A stretch of 64,000 nt of DNA from Arthrobacter bambusae (GTDB taxonomy: Bacteria; Actinomycetota; Actinomycetes; Actinomycetales; Micrococcaceae). The position numbers were made by a program, and so were the translations under genes. The stretch lies in contig NZ_JAHHZS010000004.1 in NCBI RefSeq assembly GCF_022606295.1, positions 62,001-126,000 on the forward strand, in the 5' to 3' direction. The notes below the pieces were generated by a model, which worked only from the letters and a program-made list of their open reading frames with translations, was not told where the DNA came from and did no database searches. Shown one piece after another: positions 1 to 8,974 of the stretch. The number at the start of each line of letters is the position of its first letter. Positions within the stretch are counted from its first letter, which is position 1.

Positions 1-2
1 GG

Positions 3-1301
3 TGGCTTCTGGTTGTCGTATTCATCGAAGCTGCGGTCGCCTTGTCTATCCGCCTGCCGTTGGCTTTCGGGCTTCCACCGTGGCTCAGCCTGGACGGATC
101 AACCGGATTCCCAGCCCTTCTAGCGCTGTTGATTGTGCCGCTGGTGGTGTTGGCGGCATGGCGTCTCATGCGGCAGCAGCAGCGGGAGCGCACCCAAGCG
201 TTCCGGACATCGCGTTTGATGGACACGGTGCTGCATACGAGCCAGGACTGGCTGTGGGCCACCGGGCCCGATGGGCGATTTACATTCTGCAGCCCGGCGT
301 GCAAGGACATCACGGGATACGAGCCTTCCGAACTGCTGGGAAGGAACATCACACGCATCATCGACCCCTGGGATCTGGCGGATGCGCGGCTGGACTGGAA
401 AGCCAGGGAAAGCGGTGACTCCTCATGGTCTCGGGTAGTCACCGTGTGCCGGCACCGGGACGGCAGCCGCGTCTTGGTTGACGTTGCCGGAAGGCCAATG
501 CGCGACAGGGAGGGCCGGGATCGCGGTTTCGAGGGCACCTGCCGTGTCTTGAATCCAGAGACAGCACGCATGCGTGCAGAAGTCAGCGCCCGCATCCAGG
601 AATTGCTCACTGACGGTTCAGTCATCACAGCATTCCAGCCGATCCTGTGCCTGGAAACGCGCAAAGTCGTTGGAGTCGAATCCCTGACAAGGTTCAGTGG
701 ATACCAGGAGTTGTCCCCGGAGGTGCGGTTCATTGAAGCTGCTTCGGTCGGCCTGGACGTCGAACTCGAAATCCTCGCACTCCGGACCGCACTCACTACC
801 GGTGCGTCGCTCCCGCCAGGGCTGTACGTCGCGGCAAATCTCTCGCCGCGCGCATGCCTTGACCCACGTTTGGCAGCTGCGATTGTGGAGTCGGCCGTCC
901 CCCCGCGGCGCATCGTGCTGGAGGTCACGGAACGCCATGAGGTCGGCAACTACGGACCGCTCGCGGACGCACTGGCACCGTTGCGGCGCGCGGGCCTGAG
1001 AATCGCCGTCGACGACGCCGGTGCCGGCTTCGCTTCGATGCGCCACATCCTGCAGCTCAAACCAGACCTCATTAAGCTCGATCGCGAGATCATCGCCGGC
1101 ATCGACACCGATCCGGCACAGCGGGCCCTGGGCGCTGCGATGGTCGGGTTTTCCTCCGAAATCGGAGCCGCCTTGGTGGCGGAAGGAATCGAAACCGAGG
1201 CAGAGCTGGCCGCGGTAACCGAACTCGGAATGACCGCAGCCCAGGGCTATCTGATCGGTCGCCCCTCGCTGAGCCCGGAGGACTGGGCGAGCTGGGGGTA
1301 G
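3..1301 (+). CDS. PAS-EAL domain protein, putative cyclic-di-GMP phosphodiesterase (5' partial)
   Basis: The reading frame is open to the left edge of the window, so the N-terminus is missing. The visible part begins with hydrophobic residues and a second membrane segment (about residues 38-54), then a PAS sensor domain (about 70-170), then an EAL domain (about 200-430) with no GGDEF domain between them. EAL enzymes hydrolyse cyclic-di-GMP. The signature glutamate lies in ESLTRF instead of the usual EALLR. The other expected motifs are present: NLSP, EVTER, DDAGAG, IKLD, AEGIE and QGYLIGRP, so activity is plausible. A TTG at 42 could be an internal start, but the membrane-like sequence before it argues that the gene begins outside the window. 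The ligand of the PAS domain is unknown. Confidence 0.85.
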   Translation, partial: WLLVVVFIEAAVALSIRLPLAFGLPPWLSLDGSTGFPALLALLIVPLVVLAAWRLMRQQQRERTQAFRTSRLMDTVLHTSQDWLWATGPDGRFTFCSPACKDITGYEPSELLGRNITRIIDPWDLADARLDWKARESGDSSWSRVVTVCRHRDGSRVLVDVAGRPMRDREGRDRGFEGTCRVLNPETARMRAEVSARIQELLTDGSVITAFQPILCLETRKVVGVESLTRFSGYQELSPEVRFIEAASVGLDVELEILALRTALTTGASLPPGLYVAANLSPRACLDPRLAAAIVESAVPPRRIVLEVTERHEVGNYGPLADALAPLRRAGLRIAVDDAGAGFASMRHILQLKPDLIKLDREIIAGIDTDPAQRALGAAMVGFSSEIGAALVAEGIETEAELAAVTELGMTAAQGYLIGRPSLSPEDWASWG

Positions 1302-1319
1302 CGGCGGCCGGTTCCCGCC

Positions 1320-1364
1320 TATACCCCCAGGGGGTACTTGATTTATACCCCTAGGGGGTATAAA
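1320..1364 (+). promoter_or_regulatory. Tandem CsoR-type operators overlapping a leaderless promoter
   Basis: Two palindromes of the TACCCC/GGGGTA type lie side by side: TACCCCCAGGGGGTA at 1322-1336 and TATACCCCTAGGGGGTATA at 1344-1362. This is the form known for copper-sensing CsoR operators. The second one fills the spacer between a possible -35 (TTGATT, 1338-1343) and -10 (TATAAA, 1359-1364). The csoR ATG begins 9 nt after that -10 and has no Shine-Dalgarno sequence, so the transcript is probably leaderless. Bound CsoR would block the promoter directly. Confidence 0.75.
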
Positions 1365-1372
1365 TTTGCACC

Positions 1373-1726
1373 ATGAGCACGATCGATGCGAATCCGGTGG
1401 ACCTGAACAACCCGGTTGACTTGAACAATGGCCAGCACGGCTACTCTCCCAACAAGGACGCATACCTGCGACGCCTTAAGCGGATCGAGGGCCAGGTGCG
1501 CGGCATTGCGCGCATGGTGGAAGAGGACAAATACTGCATCGACATCCTCACCCAAGTCGCTGCAGTCACTAAGGCATTGCATGCCGTGAGCCTTGGGCTC
1601 GTGGAGGAACATATCGGGCATTGCGTTGTCGGAGCTGCCTCCGAGTCGGATCCCGTCGTGCGCGCCGAGCAAATCGACATCAAGGTCAAGGAAGCAGCCG
1701 ACGCAATAGGGCGCCTGCTGCGGTAA
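1373..1726 (+). CDS. csoR: CsoR-family copper-sensing transcriptional repressor
   Basis: This 117-residue protein has the CsoR/DUF156 fold pattern. The three copper ligands have exactly the spacing of known CsoR proteins: C55 (in DKYCID), H80 and C84 (in EEHIGHC), which are 25 and 4 residues apart. The first 25 residues are an extra Asn/Asp-rich tail. CsoR binds its operator when copper-free and releases it on binding Cu(I). It lies directly ahead of copZ and copA, with its own operators just upstream, so it very likely represses the whole operon including itself. Nickel- or sulfide-sensing relatives exist, but the neighbours point to copper. Confidence 0.93.
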   Translation: MSTIDANPVDLNNPVDLNNGQHGYSPNKDAYLRRLKRIEGQVRGIARMVEEDKYCIDILTQVAAVTKALHAVSLGLVEEHIGHCVVGAASESDPVVRAEQIDIKVKEAADAIGRLLR

Positions 1727-1775
1727 TCCCGCAAGCACCCACCACACAATTCACATCACGACCAAGGAGCACTCC

Positions 1776-2015
1776 ATGGGCCACACCGCCACCATCCAGA
1801 CGAACGTCAGCGTTTCCGGCATGACCTGCGGGCACTGCGTTTCAGCCGTCAGCGAGGAAATCGAGTCCTTGGCGGGTGTGGAGAATGTCGAGATCGACCT
1901 GAATGCCGGCGGAATCTCCACGGTCACCATCACCTCCACCCAGGAACTATCGCCGTCGGAAATCGGCGAAGCTGTCGCGGAAGCCGGCTACCTGGTAGTC
2001 GCCAACGAGGCCTAG
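1776..2015 (+). CDS. copZ: Copper chaperone, HMA-domain protein
   Basis: The 79-residue protein is a single heavy-metal-associated domain with the metal-binding motif GMTCGHC (C18 and C21). Such chaperones carry Cu(I) in the cytoplasm and pass it to the exporter CopA or to CsoR. A good ribosome binding site (AAGGAG) lies 6-7 nt before the ATG. The gene sits 49 nt after csoR and 8 nt before copA, so the three are almost certainly one transcript. Confidence 0.93.
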   Translation: MGHTATIQTNVSVSGMTCGHCVSAVSEEIESLAGVENVEIDLNAGGISTVTITSTQELSPSEIGEAVAEAGYLVVANEA

Positions 2016-2023
2016 GGGCCAAT

Positions 2024-4456
2024 GTGAGCAATCACGATATCCTCCACCAAACGGGGACGCGAATCATCGAGCTCGACATCGAGGGGATGACATGCGCATC
2101 CTGCGTGGCCCGCGTGGAGCGGAAGCTGGGCAAGCTCGACGGCGTGGAAGCTTCAGTCAATCTCCCCCTCGAATCAGCCCACGTCACCGTCCCGGACAAC
2201 GTCACGGACCAACAAATCGTGGACACCGTCAACGCAACGGGCTACAAAGCCAGAATCCGCGCATCGAAGCCCAGCCCGGCCAGCGCTGAAGGCAGCGCCG
2301 GTGACAACGGTGCAACGGAACATGACCACAGCGACGGTGCCGGTGGTATGCGGCAGCATGCGTCTAAGCGAGGCACGAGCGAGCATGCAGAGCATGGCGC
2401 CGGTGCCGCCGCGGCCGGCGACCACAATGCGGGCACCCACGACGACCACATGCACCACGGACCCGCAGCGTCGAAATTGCGTCCCCGGCTGATCGCCGCG
2501 GCCATATTGACGGTCCCAGTCTTCGCCATCTCGATGATTCCAGCTTTGCAGTTCCCGCACTGGGGTTGGGTCGCCGCGTTGCTGGCCCTTCCCGTGGTGA
2601 CGTGGGCGGCGTGGCCCTTCCACCGCGCCGCCGCCATCAACGCACGCCATTTCGCCTCGACCATGGACACGCTCGTCTCCATTGGTGTCCTTGCCGCGTA
2701 CCTCTACTCTGCGTGGCAGCTCTTCGCGAACCCCATGATGACTGAACACCCCGGCATGGAGTCCACGGGGGGCATGGGCGGCGGACTGTACTTCGAAGTT
2801 GCGGCCGTGGTCACCACGTTCCTGCTCCTGGGCCGCTTTCTGGAGGCCAATGCCAAAGCGAAGGCCGGCGATGCCCTCAAGGCGCTGCTGAACCTGGGAG
2901 CCAAGGACGCAACGGTGGTGCGCGACGGCGTCGAGCACCAGATCCCGGCCGAGGAACTCGTAGCAGGGGACATCTTCGTGGTCCGCCCCGGAGAGAAGAT
3001 CGCCACGGACGGCTTGGTGACGAGTGGTTCGTCGGCCGTCGATGCCTCATTGGTCACCGGTGAATCGGTGCCCGTGGAGGTCGGCCCGGGAAGCCAGGTC
3101 ACGGGCGCCACCATCAATGCTTCGGGCCGTCTGCTGGTCCGGGCAACCCGCGTCGGTTCCGACACGACGCTCGCCCAGATGGGGCGGTTGGTCAGCCAGG
3201 CGCAGACGGGCAAGGCCCCGATCGCACGCCTCGCCGATCGCATCAGCGCCGTCTTCGTGCCGGTCGTATTGGTCATCGCCGTGGTTACTTTCGCAGTCTG
3301 GCTCGTCCTGAGCAGGGACCTCAATACCTCGTTCACCGCTGCTGTGGCAGTGCTCGTGATTGCGTGCCCGTGCGCGCTTGGGCTCGCGACGCCGGTTGGG
3401 CTCCTGACCGGGACCGGCCGGGGCGCTCAGCTCGGCATCCTGATCAAGGGGCCCCAGGTGCTTGAAGATACGCGCACGGTGGATGCCATCCTGTTGGACA
3501 AGACCGGTACCGTCACGAGCGGCAAGCTGGCCGTTGGACACACCCTGGCCTTGAACGGCCACTCCCCCGCCGATGTCCTGTCTCTCGCCGGCGCCGTCGA
3601 GGCAGCGTCGGAGCACCCCATCGCCCACGCCATTGCTGCTGCCGCCAAGTCCGCAATGCCCGACGCCGGTCCGCTCCCCGCTGTGAAGGACTTCAGTTCC
3701 GCCCCGGGCGGCGGAGTCCGGGGAATGGTCGCGCTGAACGGAGCCGGAAAGGGCGCCGAACGAACGGTCGTGGCAGGCAGGACCGGCTGGCTGGAACTCA
3801 ACGGAATTTTCCCTGACGACGCACAGCGCGAGGCACTGGCAACTGAGGAAGCCGGTGGCGCTACCGCCATCTGGGTGGCTGTGGACGGAAAGCCCGCTGG
3901 GATCGTGACCCTCAGGGACACCGTCAAACCCGGTTCGGCAGCGGCCATAGCGAAGCTCAAGGAACTCGGGATCCGTCCCCTGCTGCTGACCGGAGACAAC
4001 GCCGCCGTCGCCGCCCAAGTGGCCACCGCCGTCGGGATCGCCCCGGAAGACGTGTTCGCGGGGGTCCTGCCGGAAGGCAAAGTGGACGCAGTCCGGAAGC
4101 TTCAGTCCCAGGGGTCCACTGTGGCCATGGCGGGGGACGGGGTCAACGACGCCGCAGCCCTGGCACAGGCCGACCTGGGCATCGCGATGGGGTCGGGCAC
4201 GGACGTCGCCATCGAGGCCTCGGATCTGACCGTGATGGGCAGTGACCTCGGGCAGCTGGTGCAAGCCATCGAGCTGTCCCGGAAGACGCTCACCACCATC
4301 AAGACGAACCTGTTCTGGGCGTTCTTCTACAACGCCATAGGCATCCCTGTTGCTGCCTTTGGCTTGCTCAACCCGATGATCGCCGGTGCGGCCATGGCTG
4401 CGAGCTCGGTCCTGGTGGTCGCTAATTCGCTCCGGTTGCGCTCGTTCGCAAAGTAG
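2024..4456 (+). CDS. copA: P1B-type Cu(I)-exporting ATPase
   Basis: The 810-residue protein exports cytoplasmic Cu(I) using ATP. It has one N-terminal HMA domain (GMTCASC, C24 and C27), a histidine-rich linker (about residues 90-150), membrane segments, the transport-site CPC motif (C448 and C450), the phosphorylated aspartate in DKTGT (D492), the SEHP histidine-proline motif typical of P1B pumps and the hinge GDGVNDA. The start is GTG, 8 nt after copZ. The histidine-rich linker may add a metal-binding site. CPC plus csoR/copZ context supports copper; silver is a possible secondary substrate. Confidence 0.95.
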   Translation: MSNHDILHQTGTRIIELDIEGMTCASCVARVERKLGKLDGVEASVNLPLESAHVTVPDNVTDQQIVDTVNATGYKARIRASKPSPASAEGSAGDNGATEHDHSDGAGGMRQHASKRGTSEHAEHGAGAAAAGDHNAGTHDDHMHHGPAASKLRPRLIAAAILTVPVFAISMIPALQFPHWGWVAALLALPVVTWAAWPFHRAAAINARHFASTMDTLVSIGVLAAYLYSAWQLFANPMMTEHPGMESTGGMGGGLYFEVAAVVTTFLLLGRFLEANAKAKAGDALKALLNLGAKDATVVRDGVEHQIPAEELVAGDIFVVRPGEKIATDGLVTSGSSAVDASLVTGESVPVEVGPGSQVTGATINASGRLLVRATRVGSDTTLAQMGRLVSQAQTGKAPIARLADRISAVFVPVVLVIAVVTFAVWLVLSRDLNTSFTAAVAVLVIACPCALGLATPVGLLTGTGRGAQLGILIKGPQVLEDTRTVDAILLDKTGTVTSGKLAVGHTLALNGHSPADVLSLAGAVEAASEHPIAHAIAAAAKSAMPDAGPLPAVKDFSSAPGGGVRGMVALNGAGKGAERTVVAGRTGWLELNGIFPDDAQREALATEEAGGATAIWVAVDGKPAGIVTLRDTVKPGSAAAIAKLKELGIRPLLLTGDNAAVAAQVATAVGIAPEDVFAGVLPEGKVDAVRKLQSQGSTVAMAGDGVNDAAALAQADLGIAMGSGTDVAIEASDLTVMGSDLGQLVQAIELSRKTLTTIKTNLFWAFFYNAIGIPVAAFGLLNPMIAGAAMAASSVLVVANSLRLRSFAK

Positions 4457-4480
4457 CCCCTGCCCACCCAACTCACGGCC

Positions 4481-4550
4481 CACCCAACTAACTCGCAGTT
4501 GTTGTCGTTATGCGGCGTCAAAACGGCAACAACTGCCAGTCAGTTGGGGG
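4481..4550. repeat. Family A palindromic repeat, copy A1
   Basis: This is an imperfect hairpin of about 70 bp between the convergent copA and DUF2277 genes. It starts CACCCAACTAACTCGCAG and returns as CAACTGCCAGTCAGTTGG. Closely related hairpins lie at 32841-32902, 45305-45366 and 41178-41243. Partial arms are also visible just outside (CCACCCAACT near 4463 and CCAGTTGGGG near 4561). It probably serves as a two-way terminator as well as being a dispersed repeat. Confidence 0.75.
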
Positions 4551-4576
4551 AAGCTGGCCCAGCCAGTTGGGGAAAG

Positions 4577-4849
4577 TCAGGCCGTTCCGAAACGAACAGC
4601 CGCGCGGGCCCGGGCATTGGCCGCCTCCTCGTCGCGGTTGCGAGCGGGCGCGTGGGTCACGAGGGAATCGAGCAGATGCTGGGTGATATGCGCGATCTCA
4701 TGGACGGCCTCGGCGAAGGCCTCCTCGTTGGCCTTCGACGGCTTCGTCGTGCCACTGATCTTGCGCACGTATTGCAGTGCTGCAGCTTCCACCTCCGCTG
4801 AGGTGGCTCGTGGCTCGAAATTGTGGAGGGTGTGGATATTCCGGCACAT
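4577..4849 (-). CDS. DUF2277 family protein
   Basis: The 90-residue protein matches the small DUF2277 family, which starts MCRNI and has no known function. The N-terminal Cys-Arg-Asn-Ile and the pattern HNFEPRATSAEVEAAALQYV are the recognisable parts. It is soluble, largely helical by composition, and ends in an alanine- and arginine-rich tail. It is convergent with copA and probably transcribed alone. Confidence 0.8.
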   Translation of the reverse strand: MCRNIHTLHNFEPRATSAEVEAAALQYVRKISGTTKPSKANEEAFAEAVHEIAHITQHLLDSLVTHAPARNRDEEAANARARAAVRFGTA

Positions 4850-4889
4850 ATCAACATGCTAGGCCCTGGCCCTCCCTCAAGGCTCGGTT

Positions 4890-5921
4890 TTAGAGGACCC
4901 GCTCGGATGGAACCGGCTCGACGTCGTTTGCGTGGTCAAGCTCCAGGGCCGCGTGGAATGTACCGGACTCCACGGCATCGCGCTTGTCCGCACGTAGCTC
5001 GTCGATTCGAACCAACACCACTCCGCACACGATGAGCGCCCCGCCCACGAGCTGGATGGCTCCCGGCAATTCGGCCAGCAAAAGCCAGGCCCACACCACG
5101 GCGAACAGCACTTCGGTGAGCGAGACAAAGGATGCCACTTTGGAACCGAGGCTTCGTGCTGCCATGATCCCCGTGACGTAGGACAGCACGGTGGACAGGA
5201 TGACAAGGCCGGCGATCGAGACCCACCATGGCGTGGTCCACGGCCCGAGCTGCGTGTCCGCGGTAGCGAAATTCATGGACACCAGACCGGTTGCGCCGGC
5301 AATCCAAATGAGGATTGAACCGGCCATGAGACCGCCGGAAGCCAGGACAATGGGCGGCAATGTGTCGTTCTGCTTGGCCGTGATGAAGAAATAGATGACC
5401 AGGCAGACGGCCGCGGCCATGCCCCACAAGACGCCGACGAAGTCCACCTTCACGGAACCGGTGAGATCAAGCACCAGGACGAGTCCGCCGAGGGACAGCA
5501 GCGTTCCAATGGCCGTGAGGGCCCGGGGTCGGCGTCGGCTCGCGGCCCACAGCCACAGGACGATCATGGTTGGCGCGAGGTATTCGAGCAGGAGGGCGAC
5601 GCCCACGGACAGCCTGGACACCGCGTTGAAGTAGAAAAGCTGGCACCCCGCAACACCGATGACGCCGAACAACAGGATGGTGAGCCAGTTGTCCTTGAGT
5701 TGGTGCCAACGGCCCCGGAGGGCGACGACGGCCGGGATCACCAAGATGAGCGAAGCGCCGCTCAATCGGATGGCAACTGCCGCACCGGGGGTCCACCCCG
5801 TTTCCAGGAGGGACTTGGCGAACGAGCCTGACAAGCCGAAGACCGCTGAAGAAAAGAGCGCGAGCCCCAGGCCCGACGCCATGAAGCCCGCAGCACCAGC
5901 CCGGTTTGTTGCAGCTGACAC
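4890..5921 (-). CDS. EamA/DMT-family membrane transporter
   Basis: The 343-residue protein has about ten hydrophobic segments arranged as two EamA repeats, the layout of drug/metabolite exporters of the RhtA/YdcZ kind. A soluble, charged C-terminal tail of about 35 residues follows. The start is GTG with a strong ribosome binding site (CAGGAGG). The substrate cannot be read from sequence; relatives export amino acids or other small metabolites. It is divergent from the CGNR-type regulator at 5992, and the 70-bp gap must hold both promoters, so co-regulation is possible. Confidence 0.85.
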   Translation of the reverse strand: MSAATNRAGAAGFMASGLGLALFSSAVFGLSGSFAKSLLETGWTPGAAVAIRLSGASLILVIPAVVALRGRWHQLKDNWLTILLFGVIGVAGCQLFYFNAVSRLSVGVALLLEYLAPTMIVLWLWAASRRRPRALTAIGTLLSLGGLVLVLDLTGSVKVDFVGVLWGMAAAVCLVIYFFITAKQNDTLPPIVLASGGLMAGSILIWIAGATGLVSMNFATADTQLGPWTTPWWVSIAGLVILSTVLSYVTGIMAARSLGSKVASFVSLTEVLFAVVWAWLLLAELPGAIQLVGGALIVCGVVLVRIDELRADKRDAVESGTFHAALELDHANDVEPVPSERVL

Positions 5922-5991
5922 AGCAGCCTCCTGTCAGGAGTAAAATGGGTTACGCTGCTGACACTACCTCCGAGAGATGTAAGGAGTCAAA

Positions 5992-6540
5992 GTGCTTTTT
6001 GCACCTGACACTGAAGTGGCGCTTCGAAGTGTGGTCAATTTGATCAACACGGCTGCCAACGGCACCGAATCCCTCCCGGGTGTCGCCGAGCTCCATGCCT
6101 TCCTCGACGCGGAAGAATTCACTGGCGCCAGGGAAGGAAACGAGGCCGAATTAGCCAGCGTGAAGCGACTCCGGAGCCAGCTGGCTTCCTTGTGGACGGC
6201 CGATGAAGACGCGGCCGTGGAGACCGTCAACCAGCTCCTCATCGATGCGCGGGCCCTCCCCCAATTGGTCAAGCACGATCATTGGGATTGGCATTTGCAC
6301 GCCACTACCCCCGAGGCGCCCCTCGCGGAGCGCATGGGCACCGAAGCCGCCATGGCGCTCGTGGACGTCATCCGCAGCAAGGAAATGGACCGCCTGCGGG
6401 TGTGCGCGGCAGACGATTGCGACGCCGTCGTGTTGGACTTGAGCCGCAACCGATCCAAGCTCTATTGCGATACCGGCAACTGCGCCAACCGGACGCACGT
6501 GGCCGCCTACCGGGCCCGAAAGGCATCGGGGACGGAGTGA
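5992..6540 (+). CDS. CGNR zinc-finger (ABATE) putative regulator
   Basis: The 182-residue protein has an N-terminal ABATE-type helical region and a C-terminal zinc finger. The four likely ligands are in RVCAADDCDAV and YCDTGNCANR. The family-defining CGNR motif is altered here to CANR; the following THVAAYRAR is typical. Family members are thought to bind DNA and act as stress-related regulators, but few have been studied. The start is GTG with AAGGAG upstream. The divergent EamA transporter gene is the obvious candidate target. Confidence 0.82.
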   Translation: MLFAPDTEVALRSVVNLINTAANGTESLPGVAELHAFLDAEEFTGAREGNEAELASVKRLRSQLASLWTADEDAAVETVNQLLIDARALPQLVKHDHWDWHLHATTPEAPLAERMGTEAAMALVDVIRSKEMDRLRVCAADDCDAVVLDLSRNRSKLYCDTGNCANRTHVAAYRARKASGTE

Positions 6541-6555
6541 GGGGAGTAAGACGGC

Positions 6556-6900
6556 CTAGTTGGCGTCGGGGGTTTCCGTTTCGCTGCCCGCATGGGGGGC
6601 CGCGGATCCGTGACTCTGGCCCGGCTTCCTGGAACTTAGGTTGACGCCCGAGCCCTTGCCGAGGTGCTCGGCGTTTTCCTTGTAGCTCATGGAAAGCATG
6701 GCGGCGAGGACGAGGCTCACAATGAAGGCGATGCCGCCACCGGTAAAGGCGAGGTCAAAGCGCGGAGTGCGGGCACTGCCGCCGGAGGCGAAGATCAGCA
6801 CGGCGAAAAAGACCAAGACACCCCAAAACGCGGAGAACATCAGCGGTCCCTTAACCGAGGTCCGCATCTTGCGCGGCTCTCCTGGTTTCTGGTCAGCCAA
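6556..6900 (-). CDS. Conserved two-helix membrane protein, unknown function
   Basis: A small protein with two membrane helices (about residues 20-40 and 50-72 in GPLMFSAFWGVLVFFAVLIF and the following hydrophobic stretch) and a polar C-terminal tail. I do not recognise a named family. An ATG lies at 6906, but the ribosome binding site GGAGG is almost touching it. A TTG six bases further in has ideal spacing (7 nt), so I place the start there. It is convergent with the CGNR gene. Confidence 0.65.
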   Translation of the reverse strand: MADQKPGEPRKMRTSVKGPLMFSAFWGVLVFFAVLIFASGGSARTPRFDLAFTGGGIAFIVSLVLAAMLSMSYKENAEHLGKGSGVNLSSRKPGQSHGSAAPHAGSETETPDAN

Positions 6901-6973
6901 GGTCATTCCTCCAATGTGGGTGCTGGCGCCATACGCGCCTTGAGAGTTCTACGCAGGGTAGAACGTACGACTA

Positions 6974-7528
6974 CTAGTTTACGGCCTCGGCGGAGGGGGT
7001 TTGCCCATCGTGCCGCAGGCTCAACCCGGACAGCACCCACAAGACTCCCGAGATGATGGCGCCGCCGCCGGCGACGCCGAGAAGCGCGTGGGCTCCCAAG
7101 CTGATGAAGAACGGCAAGCCCACAGCAGTGCCGATGCCCACCACGCCGGAAATGATCCAGTCGCGCGCGAGCACGTGGCGTCCGCGCCGCCGGAATCCCT
7201 TGGCCAGTTCGAACGCCCCGAGCACCAGCAATCCCACGAGCGCTGAAACACCAACGCCCGTATCGGACTGCGTCATCAAGGCACCTACCCCTGCCAGGCC
7301 AACGAGGACGGCCGCCGCTGCCGGAATGCTCGCGGCCAGGAATGCCGCGCCCCCGGTTGCGAGCAGATAGAGCCCGGTAGCCCAGGCCAGAACGTGCACG
7401 GACGGCGAGCCCCAGAAGACAGTCACGGCTCCAAACACCAGCGCAACACCGGCGCGGAGAAGTACGGGCTTCCAGAGTCCGGTTGCCATGGGCGTGGATG
7501 AAGTCGCTGAAGAGGTGGGGAGAGTCAC
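6974..7528 (-). CDS. Multi-pass membrane protein, HdeD/DUF308-like
   Basis: The 184-residue protein has about six hydrophobic helices with many small residues and short charged loops, including FRRRGRHVLARDW near the middle. The overall look resembles the DUF308/HdeD group of small membrane proteins, but the match is loose. It begins 9 nt downstream of the MATE exporter stop on the same strand, so the two are probably cotranscribed. An ATG 13 codons inside the GTG start is an alternative start; neither has a clear ribosome binding site. Confidence 0.7.
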   Translation of the reverse strand: MTLPTSSATSSTPMATGLWKPVLLRAGVALVFGAVTVFWGSPSVHVLAWATGLYLLATGGAAFLAASIPAAAAVLVGLAGVGALMTQSDTGVGVSALVGLLVLGAFELAKGFRRRGRHVLARDWIISGVVGIGTAVGLPFFISLGAHALLGVAGGGAIISGVLWVLSGLSLRHDGQTPSAEAVN

Positions 7529-7537
7529 CAGTCCAGT

Positions 7538-8881
7538 TTAGTGCGAACCGAGGACCATCCATTTGTCAGACCGGGACCGCAGCCCCAAGGTGACCCCGCG
7601 GGCCGCCATGTAGCCCAGCGCGAACGCCACCCAGAGCCACACGAGCCCCGCCGCGCCGTCGGGCCTTGTCGCGTGGACTGCCGCCAAAAGCGGCAGATAG
7701 ACCGCGAGGTTCACGACGCCGGCAATCGCCAAGTAGCGGGCATCGCCCGCACCGATCAGGACGCCGTCCAGAACGAAGACGTAACCAGCGAGGGGCTGCC
7801 CGACGGCGAGCACCCACAGCGCCGCGGTGAGCGCGGACTGGACGCCGGCGTCGGAGGTGAAGAGGAATCCCGCCCACGGCGCAGCCAGCGCGAGGAGCAC
7901 ACCGGTCACGACGCCGAAGCCCGCACCCCAGCGGATCATGGTGCGGGTGAGTTCGCGCGCCCTCGCCGGGCGGGAGGCACCGAGTTCCTTGCCGATAAGG
8001 GCCTGCGCAGCAATCGCCAAGGCATCCAGGGCGAAGGCAAGGAAGGAGAAGATCGTCATGGCGAGCTGGTGCGCGGCGAGGTTGACGGACCCTTGGGAGG
8101 TGACCACCAGGACCGTGGCCAAGATAGCCAGGCGCAGGCTGAGTGTGCGGAGCATGAGCCATGAACCCACGGTGGTCATCGTGCGGATTCCGCGCCAATC
8201 AGGGCGCAGCGAAACGCCGTGACGCCGGGCATTCCGTCCCACCATCACCAAATAGACGGCAGCCATGGCCCATTGCGCGATGCTGGTTCCGATGGCCGAC
8301 CCAGCCACTGACAAGTGCAGCCCGTAGACGAGGATCCAGTTCAGGCCAATATTCGCGGCGAATCCCACTGTCGCGACGACCAAGGGGGTGCGGGTGTCCT
8401 GCAGTCCGCGGAGCACTCCGGTGCCGGCGAAGATCAGGAGCATGGCGACGAGTCCCGGCATGGACCAGCGCAAATAGTCCACCGCATATGTCCGCACCTC
8501 ACCACTGGCGCCAAGCAGCCCCACCAGCGGCTCAGCCGCGAGGAAGCCCGCCACCGCCAGAACTGCACCCAGCAGCAAGGCCAGCCAAGCGCCGTCGCGG
8601 CCTGCGGCCAGTGCTTTGGCGAGTTTTCCGTCCCCGATGGCCCGCGCCACCGCTGGAGTCGTTGAATATGCCAGAAAGACCATAAGTCCGACCGCCGTGT
8701 ACAGCAGGGTGGAGGCCAGTCCGACGCCGGCGAGTTGAGGCACTCCAAGGTGACCCACAATGGCGGAGTCGGCCAAGAGGAAGAGGGGTTCGGCGATGAG
8801 CGCCCCGAAGGCAGGGACAGCAAGGCGCAGGATCTCGCGGGCAGTGGAGGGCGCGGTGGGACGGGTCACTGTTTGGGGCAC
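7538..8881 (-). CDS. MATE-family (DinF-like) efflux transporter
   Basis: The 447-residue protein has twelve hydrophobic segments in two homologous halves. The N-terminal EPLFLLADSAIVGHLG and the later GVLRGLQDTRTPL are characteristic of MATE exporters of the DinF branch. These use H+ or Na+ gradients to expel cationic compounds. The start is GTG. The small membrane protein at 7528 follows at once and may be an accessory factor. Substrate unknown. Confidence 0.9.
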   Translation of the reverse strand: MPQTVTRPTAPSTAREILRLAVPAFGALIAEPLFLLADSAIVGHLGVPQLAGVGLASTLLYTAVGLMVFLAYSTTPAVARAIGDGKLAKALAAGRDGAWLALLLGAVLAVAGFLAAEPLVGLLGASGEVRTYAVDYLRWSMPGLVAMLLIFAGTGVLRGLQDTRTPLVVATVGFAANIGLNWILVYGLHLSVAGSAIGTSIAQWAMAAVYLVMVGRNARRHGVSLRPDWRGIRTMTTVGSWLMLRTLSLRLAILATVLVVTSQGSVNLAAHQLAMTIFSFLAFALDALAIAAQALIGKELGASRPARARELTRTMIRWGAGFGVVTGVLLALAAPWAGFLFTSDAGVQSALTAALWVLAVGQPLAGYVFVLDGVLIGAGDARYLAIAGVVNLAVYLPLLAAVHATRPDGAAGLVWLWVAFALGYMAARGVTLGLRSRSDKWMVLGSH

Positions 8882-8962
8882 TTTCCCAGACTAGCGGGGG
8901 GCGCCGACACTGCCGACCCGGGTCCGCACCGTCATACAACGCGCCGGGATCCGCGCCGTCGA

Positions 8963-8974
8963 TACACTCTCGTC
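8963..8974 (+). promoter_or_regulatory. Putative -10 element of a leaderless transcript
   Basis: TACACT at 8963-8968 lies 6 nt before the ATG of the thioesterase gene, and no ribosome binding site is present. This spacing fits a -10 box that starts transcription at or next to the ATG, as is common in actinobacteria. No convincing -35 is visible. Confidence 0.4.
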
